Assembly: GCA_020161965.1 (NCBI GenBank)
Contig: JAIUNH010000200.1
Location: 1 to 7,189, forward strand
DNA length: 7,189 nt
Source of the DNA: Pseudomonadota bacterium
GTDB lineage: Bacteria; Pseudomonadota; Alphaproteobacteria; CACIAM-22H2
Direction: 5' to 3'
The position numbers and the translations under genes were made by a program. The notes beneath the pieces are model-generated. The model ran no database searches. It was not told where the DNA came from and saw nothing but the letters and a program-made list of their open reading frames with translations. Positions 1 to 5,835 of the stretch are shown here, piece by piece (the first letter of the stretch is position 1; each line of letters starts with the position of its first letter).

Positions 1-36
1 CTCGGCAGCGTCGTCGGCTCGGGCGGGCACCTCTGA
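1..36 (+). CDS. Possible 3' tail of an upstream gene (partial)
   Basis: Frame 1 is open from the window edge for eleven codons (LGSVVGSGGHL) and ends in TGA at 34-36. This is too short to identify. In Mycobacterium tuberculosis the gene beside rpiB encodes a thioredoxin-fold (DsbA-like) oxidoreductase, but nothing in these residues confirms that here. It could equally be non-coding sequence ahead of rpiB. Confidence 0.2.
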   Translation, partial: LGSVVGSGGHL

Positions 37-71
37 ACGGGCGCGTCGGATCCACCTGGCACACTGCTGCC

Positions 72-521
72 ATGCGCGTACACATCGGCACCGACCACGC
101 CGGATTCGAACTCAAGCAGCACTTGGTGAGTGAGCTGACCGCCAAGGGATACGAGGTCGTCGACCACGGGCCGGCGGAGTACGACCCGGAGGACGACTAT
201 CCGGTCTACTGCCTCCCGGCGGCGCAGGCGGTCGTCGACGATCCCGGCTCGCTCGGCATCGTGATCGGCGGCTCGGGCAACGGCGAGGCGATCGCAGCCA
301 ACAAGGTCGACGGCGTGCGCTGCGCGCTGGCCTGGAGCGAAGAGACCGCCAAGCTCGGCCGGTTGCACAACGACGCCAACGTGATCTCGGTCGGAGGCCG
401 GATGCACACCCCGGAAGAGGCGACCGGATTCATCGAGCTGTTCCTGGAGACGGCCTTCAGCGGGGACGCCCGACATCAGCGCCGGATCGACCTGCTCGCC
501 GACTACGAGGCGGGCCGCTAG
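72..521 (+). CDS. rpiB: Ribose-5-phosphate isomerase B (RpiB/LacAB family), actinobacterial type
   Basis: Cytoplasmic enzyme of the non-oxidative pentose phosphate pathway that interconverts ribose 5-phosphate and ribulose 5-phosphate. The 149 residues match the family length. The N-terminal MRVHIGTDHAGFELK carries the substrate-binding Asp8-His9. The GGSGNGEAIAANK loop spans residues 66-78, His99-Asn100 supplies the ring-opening His, and GGRMHT is at 108-113. A C-terminal RHQRR motif fits phosphate contacts. Proteobacterial RpiB has a catalytic Cys in the first part of the loop. Here that place is Ser68 and Glu72 is present, as in the M. tuberculosis enzyme, where Glu is the base. The ATG at 72 has no Shine-Dalgarno sequence; a hexamer CACACT at 60-65 lies 6 nt upstream, so a leaderless message is possible. 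A glycosylase gene of the Nei family lies downstream, as in mycobacteria, but an antitoxin/toxin pair and a small ORF lie between them. Confidence 0.93.
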   Translation: MRVHIGTDHAGFELKQHLVSELTAKGYEVVDHGPAEYDPEDDYPVYCLPAAQAVVDDPGSLGIVIGGSGNGEAIAANKVDGVRCALAWSEETAKLGRLHNDANVISVGGRMHTPEEATGFIELFLETAFSGDARHQRRIDLLADYEAGR

Positions 522-533
522 CGGATCGCCTCG

Positions 534-565
534 CCAGCGACCGGGAGCCGCTGGGATCTCGCTGG
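534..565. repeat. Inverted repeat just upstream of the antitoxin gene, candidate operator
   Basis: Perfect 7-bp arms CCAGCGA (534-540) and TCGCTGG (559-565) flank an 18-bp spacer. The right arm abuts the TAGCCT hexamer at 566-571 that I read as the -10 of the antitoxin gene. AbrB-type antitoxins usually repress their own operons through such palindromes. A role as operator is inference from position only. The repeat could also form a weak hairpin after rpiB, although no T-run follows it. Confidence 0.35.
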
Positions 566-571
566 TAGCCT
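566..571 (+). promoter_or_regulatory. Candidate -10 box for a leaderless antitoxin transcript
   Basis: TAGCCT fits the actinobacterial TANNNT -10 consensus. It ends 6 nt before the ATG at 578, so the transcript would begin at or next to the start codon. No purine-rich Shine-Dalgarno sequence lies in the intervening GTTCCC. No clear -35 box is seen. Confidence 0.45.
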
Positions 572-577
572 GTTCCC

Positions 578-817
578 ATGGAGGCCATCATCGACTCCGG
601 GGGACGCATCGTGCTTCCCAAGCATCTTCGTGACGCGCTCGGCCTGACGCCCGGCACCAAGGTTGACATCTCGCCGTACGGGACCGGTGTGCAGGTGACA
701 CCTGGCGGGCGGACGGCCCGATTGGAGCGGGAGCCAGACGGTCGGCTCGTGGCGCGCGGCGACGTGGAGGTCACCGACGATCTGATGTACGCGCTGATCG
801 ACTCAGGTCGGCGGTGA
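578..817 (+). CDS. AbrB/MazE-type antitoxin (SpoVT-AbrB domain)
   Basis: A 79-residue protein. Residues 1-45 read as a swapped-hairpin SpoVT-AbrB DNA-binding domain: MEAIIDSGGRIVLPKHLRDALGLTPGTKVDI, with the typical Gly-Arg-Ile-Val-Leu-Pro and LGLxPGxxVDI segments. The C-terminal 35 residues are polar and acidic (EVTDDLMYALIDSG), as expected for the toxin-neutralising tail of a VapB-like antitoxin. It should neutralise the PIN protein encoded next and repress the operon. The stop codon overlaps the start of the toxin gene (GTGA, 814-817), which suggests translational coupling. The ATG is preceded by a leaderless-type -10 hexamer and an inverted repeat. The family call is firm; the specific partner is inferred from adjacency. 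Confidence 0.88.
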   Translation: MEAIIDSGGRIVLPKHLRDALGLTPGTKVDISPYGTGVQVTPGGRTARLEREPDGRLVARGDVEVTDDLMYALIDSGRR

Positions 818-1248
818 CCGATTCACCGGTGACCGATCCACCAGTGTCGGTGGACACGAGTGTCGCGGTGCCACTGCTGGTAGCTTCCCACCAGCACCAC
901 GACGCCGTCGCTGAGTGGGCGCGTGGTCGCGCACTGAGTGTCAGCGGCCACGCACTCGCCGAGACGTATTCCGTTCTGACCAGGCTTCCTGGCAATTCAC
1001 GCGTCGCCCCCGGCGATGCCGTCGTGCTTATCGACGAGAGCTTCGGCGGGGTGCTGGTGTTGTCCGCCGATGCAGCACAGACGGTTCACCGAGAGCTGTC
1101 CGGCAGCGGGATTGCCGGAGGCGCCACCTATGACGGCTTGATGGCACTGGCTGCTCGTGAGCATGGCGCGACCCTGGCGACCAGGGACGCGCGGGCGCGG
1201 GCGACGTACGAGGCGTTGGGTGTTGCTGTCGAGGTGGTCGTCACCTAG
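814..1248 (+). CDS. PIN-domain ribonuclease toxin (VapC-like)
   Basis: A 144-residue PIN-domain protein, probably a Mg2+-dependent endoribonuclease that cleaves RNA when freed from its antitoxin. The four expected acidic residues are visible: Asp14 in SVDTSV, Glu50 in HALAETYSVLTRLP, Asp107 in TYDGLMALAAREHG and Asp125 in LATRDARA. The active site therefore looks intact. The GTG at 814 overlaps the antitoxin stop by 4 bp. It gives a loose N-terminus of about 12 residues before the fold, and in-frame GTG codons at 829, 844 and 850 are alternatives. The RNA target cannot be told from sequence. The stop lies 10 bp from the stop of a convergent small ORF. The architecture is type II toxin-antitoxin; activity is inferred from the family. 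Confidence 0.88.
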   Translation: MTDSPVTDPPVSVDTSVAVPLLVASHQHHDAVAEWARGRALSVSGHALAETYSVLTRLPGNSRVAPGDAVVLIDESFGGVLVLSADAAQTVHRELSGSGIAGGATYDGLMALAAREHGATLATRDARARATYEALGVAVEVVVT

Positions 1249-1258
1249 TGGGGTGGGT

Positions 1259-1456
1259 CTAGCGGCGGCCGTCGACGCGGGCCAGTAGCTTCTCGAGCAC
1301 GTCGAGGGCCATCCGCTCGTCTTCGTCATCGGGCCGGGAGATGTCGCGCGCCCGCATCGCGCGATCCAGGGTGAGAAGTCCGGAGACTCCGTCGCGGCCG
1401 AAATCGCGGGGCCAGAGCTCGCGGGGGTCGACCCCGCGGGCAGGAGCACCTGTCAT
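1259..1456 (-). CDS. Small hypothetical protein, 65 residues
   Basis: I do not recognise a family. The product is charged and soluble: an N-terminal segment with DPRELWPRDF and GVSGLLTLDRAMRARDISRP, then an acidic-basic helix-like stretch (DEDERMALDVLEKLLARVDGRR). It has no membrane segment or signal peptide. Its mix of two Trp/Phe motifs and an amphipathic C-terminal helix looks protein-like, not like a shadow frame. It is convergent with the toxin gene and divergent from the glycosylase gene, with only 40 bp between the two starts. The ATG lacks a Shine-Dalgarno sequence, but TAGGCT lies 7 nt upstream on the minus strand, which suggests a leaderless transcript. Conservation in related actinobacteria is the deciding test. 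Confidence 0.55.
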   Translation of the reverse strand: MTGAPARGVDPRELWPRDFGRDGVSGLLTLDRAMRARDISRPDDEDERMALDVLEKLLARVDGRR

Positions 1457-1463
1457 AGTTGTC

Positions 1464-1469
1464 AGCCTA
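1464..1469 (-). promoter_or_regulatory. Candidate -10 box for the small hypothetical gene
   Basis: Read on the minus strand, TAGGCT fits TANNNT and ends 7 nt before the ATG at 1456. This is the same spacing pattern as at the antitoxin gene. It lies in the 40-bp gap between divergent starts. No ribosome binding site is seen, so leaderless initiation is the simplest reading. Confidence 0.35.
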
Positions 1470-1496
1470 TGGCCTCAGACCGACAGATTCAGTGAG

Positions 1497-1787
1497 ATGC
1501 CCGAAGGTCACACCCTGCACCGCCTCGCCGGACTGCTCAATGACAGCTTCGGCGGGCGCAGCGTACGCGTCAGCAGTCCCCAGGGCCGCTTCGCTGCAAG
1601 CGCAGCTCTGCTCGACGGCACGACCATGGTCGCTGCGTGGGCCCACGGGAAGCAGCTGTTCTGTGATTTCGAGCACGATCGCACGCTGTACATCCATCTC
1701 GGTCTGATCGGCGGACTCGACATCGGGCCGCCGGCTCCGGTCCGAGGCGAGGTCCGCGTACGACTGGCCACCGATGACGCGGTCGCC
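1497..1787 (+). CDS. Fpg/Nei-family DNA glycosylase/AP lyase, N-terminal part, truncated at a chimeric join
   Basis: The product begins MPEGHTLHRLAG. After Met removal, Pro2 is the Schiff-base nucleophile and Glu3 the catalytic acid of base-excision glycosylases that remove oxidised bases. RVSSPQGRFAASAALLDG (24-41) and the conserved Lys52 in HGKQLF follow, then YIHLGLIGG, all typical of actinobacterial Nei-like enzymes. I start at 1497 because this puts Pro at position 2; the frame is open further upstream but that stretch does not resemble the family. About 97 of roughly 270 residues are present. The expected continuation after TDDAVA (a DLRGAT-like segment, the H2TH domain and the zinc finger) is absent. 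The frame stays open to 2180 only by reading antisense through an acyl-CoA synthetase gene. rpiB upstream supports block A being a real actinobacterial locus. Confidence 0.88.
1773..1787. other. Chimeric join 1, actinobacterial to alphaproteobacterial sequence
   Basis: The 15 bases gatgacgcggtcgcc read sensibly in both genes: plus strand DDAVA of the glycosylase, minus strand GDRVI of the acyl-CoA synthetase. Left of this stretch only the glycosylase makes sense, and right of it only the synthetase. That is the mark of two unrelated molecules joined through a short shared sequence. Confidence 0.8.
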
Positions 1788-2111
1788 GCGCGTTACACCT
1801 TTGGCCTTCAACGCGCCGGCGAACGACGCGACGCGCTTTTGCATCTCGGCGTAAGTGAAGCTGCGGATCGTGTTCGTGACGGGCGAATCATAGATCACCG
1901 CAACGCGGCCGCCATGCCCGGCGGCGACATGCCGGTCGATCGCGTTCCAGCACGTGTTCATCTCGCCGCCCGCGAACCAGCGCTGGACCGGGCGGGATTC
2001 GTCGAGCACGCGGTCCCATTTCTTGGTCCAGTCGATGCCTTGCGCGATTTCGGCCCAGAAGCCTTCCGGGTCCTTGCGCGAACGGGCATGAATCTCGGCG
2101 TAGTTCGGCAT
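1773..2111 (-). CDS. prpE: Propionyl-CoA/acetyl-CoA synthetase, N-terminal part, truncated at the chimeric join
   Basis: This is the first 113 of about 630 residues of an AMP-forming short-chain acyl-CoA synthetase, which activates propionate or acetate with ATP and CoA. The N-terminal ACAS_N-type region is clear: DPEGFWAEIAQGIDWTKKWDRVLD, then RWFAGGEMNTCWNAIDRHV, then VIYDSPVTNTIRSFTYAEM and GVTRGDRVI. The YDSPVTNT and MNTCWNAIDRHV wording favours the propionyl-CoA ligase (PrpE) branch over Acs; this is a judgement from memory of the families. The ATG at 2111 is preceded by GGGAG with a 4-nt gap, a good ribosome binding site. After Ile113 the frame switches to antisense of the glycosylase gene, so the ATP-binding and catalytic regions are missing. 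It lies downstream of the kinase and receiver genes on the same strand. Confidence 0.87.
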
Positions 2112-2144
2112 GGCACTCCCTGTCTCTTTATTGACGGGAAATGT

Positions 2145-2187
2145 GCCCGCCTTGGCGCCGCTTTGGAAGGGGCGGCATAAGGCGGGC
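2145..2187 (-). terminator. Nested hairpin after the receiver gene, possible terminator
   Basis: Perfect 9-bp arms GCCCGCCTT (2145-2153) and AAGGCGGGC (2179-2187) enclose a second stem, GCCGC (2157-2161) with GCGGC (2172-2176). The structure begins 18 bp beyond the receiver stop in the minus direction and ends 33 bp before the acyl-CoA synthetase start. It is followed by ACATTT and lacks a true T-run, so intrinsic termination would be weak. An operator or an mRNA stability hairpin are alternatives. Confidence 0.45.
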
Positions 2188-2204
2188 CCCTGCGCCGCTT
2201 TGCC

Positions 2205-2570
2205 TCAGGCCAGTGCCGCTTTCAACGCGTCCAGCCGGACGGGCTTGGACAGGATTTCGGTGCGCACACCTTTGATCGCGGCCAGCCGCGCGGCCGACGT
2301 CATGTAGTTGGGGTCGTATCCGCTGCACAGCAGCACCCGCCCCGAAAAGCCGGTCGCCGCGATCGCCGTCAGAACCTCGATCCCGTCCATATCCGGCATG
2401 ACGATGTCGAGTACCAGGATCTCCGGCGCGAAATCGCGCACCAGATCGGCGCAACCCATCGGATCGCCGGTTTCGCGGACGTCGAATCCCGATGCTTCGG
2501 CGGCGCGCCGGATATAGTTGCGGAATTCCGGTTCGTCGTCGCAGACGACAAGGCGGCGCCCGGCCGTCAT
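2205..2570 (-). CDS. Stand-alone receiver-domain response regulator
   Basis: A 121-residue protein made only of a CheY-like receiver domain; there is no DNA-binding or enzymatic output domain. The phosphorylation site is complete: acidic pair Asp11-Asp12, phospho-acceptor Asp55 (VLDIVMPDMDG), the Ser83 switch residue (LLCSGYD) and Lys109-Pro110. Its ATG overlaps the kinase stop as ATGA (2567-2570), so the two are almost certainly one operon and translationally coupled. It may take phosphate from the kinase, act as a shuttle to a histidine phosphotransferase elsewhere, or work by protein-protein contact. A nested hairpin follows its stop. Confidence 0.92.
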   Translation of the reverse strand: MTAGRRLVVCDDEPEFRNYIRRAAEASGFDVRETGDPMGCADLVRDFAPEILVLDIVMPDMDGIEVLTAIAATGFSGRVLLCSGYDPNYMTSAARLAAIKGVRTEILSKPVRLDALKAALA

Positions 2571-5500
2571 GCGCCGCGTCCGCGTGAATCGAGGGCGCCG
2601 GCGATCGCCTCGGCGAGTTGGGCCTTGGTGAACGGCTTTTGCAGGAACGCGTAGCCGTCGGCGACGATCCGCTCGCGCGATTCCCCGCCTTCGGCATAGC
2701 CCGACATATAAACGACGGGCATTGCCGGATGCAGTTTGCGCACTTCGGCGGCGATCGCGGTGCCGTCCATGGCGCCGGGCATCATGATGTCGGTCAGCAG
2801 CACCGCCGGCGCCAGCCCCTCGGCGAGCAGCGCCAGGGCTTGCGGGCCGTCGCCCGCGACCGTCACGTCGTAGCCGAGCGATTTGAGCTGAGCGCGGACC
2901 AGCCTGCAGATATCGGGATTGTCATCGACGATCAGAATGCTTTGGCCGGTGCCGCGCACGCGCACTTCGGATGGCGCTGCGCCCACGGTGCCGCGACGAT
3001 CGATCTGGTGGCGGGGCAAATAGATCGTCACCGTCGTGCCCCGGCCGGGCTCGCTATAGATCGACGCGTGCCCGCCCGATTGCTTGGCGAAACCATAGAC
3101 CATGCTGAGGCCGAGGCCGCTGCCCTTGCCCACGCCCTTGGTCGTGAAGAAGGGTTCGAAGGCGCGCGCCGCCACGTCCGGCGGCATGCCGGCCCCCGTA
3201 TCGGTGACGGAAATGGCTTCGTAAAGCCCGGGCGTCACGTCGCTGCGCAGACTGGCGTAATCCGCGTCGAGCTCGACGCGCCTTGTGGCGACCGTCAGGC
3301 GCCCGCCGCCTTGCATCGCGTCGCGCGCGTTGACGGCGAGGTTTAGCAGCGCGCTTTCGAGCTGGGCGGGATCGGCGATCACGCCGCCGACCTCGGACGA
3401 CAGGCGCACTTCGACCTCGATATTGGCGCCGAGCGTACGCTTGAGCAAAGTCACCAAGCTATCGACCAGCGCATTGGGATCGACATGGCGCGGCTGCAGC
3501 GTCTGACGGCGGGAGAAGGCGAGCAATCGACGCGTGAGTTCGGCCCCCCGATTGGCGGCGTGGATCGCGGTGTCGAGCATCTCCGCCGCGTCCTCGGTTT
3601 CGCCCGCGCGCAGAAGATCGAGATTGCCGATGATCACGGCCAGAAGATTGTTGAAGTCGTGGGCGATGCCGCCGGTCAACTGGCCGACCGCCTCCATCTT
3701 CTGCGCTTGGGCGAGCTGGCTTTGCGATTCCAGAAGCTTGGTTTCATCGGCTTTGCGTTGCGTGATATCGCGCGCGGTGACGATGGCGCCGACGATCTCG
3801 TCGTCGCGGTCGCGGATGGGGGCGGTGTTGTAGCTGCCGATCCAGGTCCGGCCCGTATCCCTCCGGCGGACCCGGAATTCGAGATCCGTATTGATTTCCC
3901 CCGCCAGCCCGCGCGCCAACGGCCGGCGTTCGGCCGGCAGCGGATTGCCGTCCTCGTCCAGCAACTCGATCAGCTGCATGAATTCCGATTGGCGCGGCGG
4001 GCATGCCAGCCTTTCGTCGATGCGGTGGAAACGCAGAAACGCCGTGTTGAAATGGATGAAGCGGCCTTGCGTATCGCCGATGCACACGGCGTCCGACATG
4101 GCGCTCAGCGCCGCTTCCAGCCGGGTGCGCGAGTTCTCCGCGTCGATGCGCGCGGCGTCGGATTTGCGCATCTCCGCGCGTAACGCCATTTCCGCGTTAT
4201 GCTGACGCGTATGATCGCGCGCGACCAGAACCGCGCCGGTGACGGCGCCGGAAGCGTCGCGGATCGGGGCAGCGTTGATGCTGGCGTACCAGTTGGGGCG
4301 CCCGTCGCTGTGCCGGACTTCGTAGTCGAGATCGACGCAGGTTTCGCCGCGCAGCGCGCGCAGGATTGGCCATTCCTCGCGCGGCAATTTTTTGCCGCCG
4401 GGCGTATAAAGATTGCGCCCATCCGGCAGCAGATCGATACGCGACGGGAGATCTTCGCTTTCGGCATAGCCTTGCGACATCGCGAAAGCTTTGTTGGAGT
4501 GGATGAAATTACCCTTGGTGTCGATGACGGCGACGGGGTCGGTCATCGCACCCAGCGCCGCCGCCAAGGTCTGGCGCGCCGCATTCGATCGCACAGCCTC
4601 TTCGTGCAGCGCCTTCTCCGCGCGATTGCGTTCGGTGATATCGGTGAAGCTCGCCAGAATGCCGCCTTCCAACGGCATCGCCGACAGCAGCATTTCGCGC
4701 CGCGTCCCGTCCTTGCGTACGATCGTGATTTCCTGGGGCTCGGCGAAGCCGCTGCGCCGCGCTTCCTCCATATGCGCCGCCATGCGCGCGGTGATGCGCT
4801 CGCGATCGGCCTCCGGCGGATAGGCCCGCCGGCGCCATTCGTCCAGCGTCGTGATCTCGTCGCGCGCATAGCCGAAGATCAATGTGAAAGCTCGATTCAA
4901 CGCGAGCACGTTGCCTTGTGTATCGACGAGTGCTTTGGGCAACGGCGACAGATCGAACATCCGGCGGAACCGCTCTTCGCTGTCGCGCAGCGATACGATC
5001 GTCAGATAGCGCTGCCGGGCGGACCATACGGTGGCGATGCTGGTCGCTCCCATCAACAGGATCGCGGCCGCAAGCACGAGTTGGAATATCCGATCCTGGT
5101 CGGCGGCGAGTTCGTCGATCGCCCGAAGTTTGGCGGCGTCGATGCGCGCCAGACGGTCGTCGAGCGCTTGATAGGCCGCGCGCATCCCGGTCAGCACGTT
5201 TGGATCGTCGCCGTCGGTCAATGTGCGATTCAAAGCGGCGATGAAATTCGCAAACTCGGCGTCGAGCGCTTGAGCGTCGGGCGAGTTCGCCGCATGGATG
5301 GCGTCGAAATCGCGTTTCGCCTGCTGAAGCTGGGCGAGTGCGCGCTCGCGCCGCCCGATCTCCGGCGACAACATGGATATGCGCAGATCCACCGTGCCGC
5401 GGATCAAATTGAGGCGCGCTTCGCGCAAATCGCCGACGACTTCCGTCGCTTCGCGCAGCGCCTTCTGATTGGCCGAATGCATCGCCACGACCGCCGCGCA

Positions 5501-5602
5501 GACCAGCAGCGACGACAGGATCGTCGCGGCGATCCAAACGCCGACGGTTGTCCAAGATGGAGCAGGGCGGTCGTTGCCGGCGATCATGGCGCAGCTCGAC
5601 AC
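2567..5602 (-). CDS. Membrane-bound hybrid sensor histidine kinase with three PAS domains
   Basis: 1011 residues. Order: TM1 about 18-41; an extracytoplasmic, helix-rich sensor of about 130 residues (42-172) rich in Ala, Arg and Asp; TM2 about 173-195; PAS1 about 208-325 (ends in FTDITERNRAEKAL); PAS2 about 347-466; PAS3 about 497-615 (ends in ARDITQRKADE); HisKA with phospho-acceptor His648 in GGIAHDFNNLL; HATPase with N-box Asn758, Asp801 in VTDTGAGM and the GSGLGL lid (827-832); and a receiver with Asp893/Asp894, phospho-acceptor Asp938 and Lys989. All catalytic residues are intact. The HDFNN box is common in alphaproteobacterial hybrid kinases. No ligand can be deduced. The GTG at 5602 is the longest start; an ATG five codons in (5587) is at least as plausible, and neither has a strong Shine-Dalgarno sequence. 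It is coupled to the receiver gene downstream and divergent from an acyl-CoA synthetase gene. Confidence 0.93.
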   Translation of the reverse strand: MSSCAMIAGNDRPAPSWTTVGVWIAATILSSLLVCAAVVAMHSANQKALREATEVVGDLREARLNLIRGTVDLRISMLSPEIGRRERALAQLQQAKRDFDAIHAANSPDAQALDAEFANFIAALNRTLTDGDDPNVLTGMRAAYQALDDRLARIDAAKLRAIDELAADQDRIFQLVLAAAILLMGATSIATVWSARQRYLTIVSLRDSEERFRRMFDLSPLPKALVDTQGNVLALNRAFTLIFGYARDEITTLDEWRRRAYPPEADRERITARMAAHMEEARRSGFAEPQEITIVRKDGTRREMLLSAMPLEGGILASFTDITERNRAEKALHEEAVRSNAARQTLAAALGAMTDPVAVIDTKGNFIHSNKAFAMSQGYAESEDLPSRIDLLPDGRNLYTPGGKKLPREEWPILRALRGETCVDLDYEVRHSDGRPNWYASINAAPIRDASGAVTGAVLVARDHTRQHNAEMALRAEMRKSDAARIDAENSRTRLEAALSAMSDAVCIGDTQGRFIHFNTAFLRFHRIDERLACPPRQSEFMQLIELLDEDGNPLPAERRPLARGLAGEINTDLEFRVRRRDTGRTWIGSYNTAPIRDRDDEIVGAIVTARDITQRKADETKLLESQSQLAQAQKMEAVGQLTGGIAHDFNNLLAVIIGNLDLLRAGETEDAAEMLDTAIHAANRGAELTRRLLAFSRRQTLQPRHVDPNALVDSLVTLLKRTLGANIEVEVRLSSEVGGVIADPAQLESALLNLAVNARDAMQGGGRLTVATRRVELDADYASLRSDVTPGLYEAISVTDTGAGMPPDVAARAFEPFFTTKGVGKGSGLGLSMVYGFAKQSGGHASIYSEPGRGTTVTIYLPRHQIDRRGTVGAAPSEVRVRGTGQSILIVDDNPDICRLVRAQLKSLGYDVTVAGDGPQALALLAEGLAPAVLLTDIMMPGAMDGTAIAAEVRKLHPAMPVVYMSGYAEGGESRERIVADGYAFLQKPFTKAQLAEAIAGALDSRGRGA

Positions 5603-5635
5603 AAGACGTTGAGGGGGTTACATCTCGTGAGTTGT

Positions 5636-5641
5636 ATTATA
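5636..5641 (-). promoter_or_regulatory. Candidate -10 box of the kinase-receiver operon
   Basis: On the minus strand this reads TATAAT, a perfect sigma-70 -10 hexamer, and it lies in a short AT-rich patch of otherwise GC-rich DNA. A partial -35 (TTGCTT, 5661-5666) sits at a long 19-bp spacing. Transcription from here would leave a leader of roughly 25-40 nt before the kinase start. Confidence 0.4.
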
Positions 5642-5704
5642 AACGACCGCAGCGATTTCGAAGCAATCCCCCTTCGACGGTTTGTCGTGCGGTTCTTCGG
5701 ACGG

Positions 5705-5722
5705 GGTGACAATGCCGTCACC
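5705..5722. promoter_or_regulatory. Palindrome GGTGAC-N6-GTCACC, candidate operator
   Basis: Perfect 6-bp arms (5705-5710 and 5717-5722) separated by AATGCC. It lies upstream of the rightward acyl-CoA synthetase gene and about 64 bp beyond the leftward -10 box. The size and symmetry suit a dimeric regulator. No specific regulator can be assigned, and chance occurrence is possible. Confidence 0.3.
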
Positions 5723-5822
5723 ATCCCCGTTTACCTAAATTATGCGGCCAAGGCCGGTTCCGGGTTTTGAAACTTGTTGCCAAGCCGCTGGCGGGTATCG
5801 AAAAATCCGGCTCCGAAGTAGC

Positions 5823-5829
5823 GAAGGAG
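5823..5829 (+). promoter_or_regulatory. Ribosome binding site of the acyl-CoA synthetase gene
   Basis: GAAGGAG sits 6 nt before the ATG at 5836. This is near-ideal complementarity and spacing, and it decides the start in favour of 5836 over the TTG at 5767. Confidence 0.8.
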
Positions 5830-5835
5830 TCGGCG

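Larger units (their letters stand above)
5603..5835. other. Divergent intergenic region between kinase and acyl-CoA synthetase
   Basis: About 230 bp without a supported gene. It holds the candidate kinase -10 box, a GGTGAC-N6-GTCACC palindrome at 5705-5722, an AT-rich CTAAATTATG patch (5735-5744) that could hold the rightward -10, and the synthetase ribosome binding site. An in-frame TTG at 5767 could extend the synthetase by 23 codons, but it has no good ribosome binding site. Confidence 0.6.

Noticed and set aside
997..1449. 150-codon minus-strand frame over the toxin and the small ORF
   Set aside because: It overlaps the PIN gene, whose active-site residues are intact, and has shadow-like composition.
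1467..2111. 214-codon minus-strand frame as a full short protein starting like a propionyl-CoA synthetase
   Set aside because: After residue 113 it reads antisense through the glycosylase gene; the open frame is a by-product of the join.
1341..2180. Open frame of 279 codons that could be taken as a complete DNA glycosylase
   Set aside because: Only 1497-1787 resembles the family. The rest is the antisense of the acyl-CoA synthetase start and lacks the H2TH and zinc-finger regions.
4199..5770. 523-codon plus-strand frame opposite the kinase
   Set aside because: It is antisense to a kinase with intact motifs, has low-complexity Arg/Gln/Ala/Asp composition and no recognisable domain. Long antisense frames are common in GC-rich genes.
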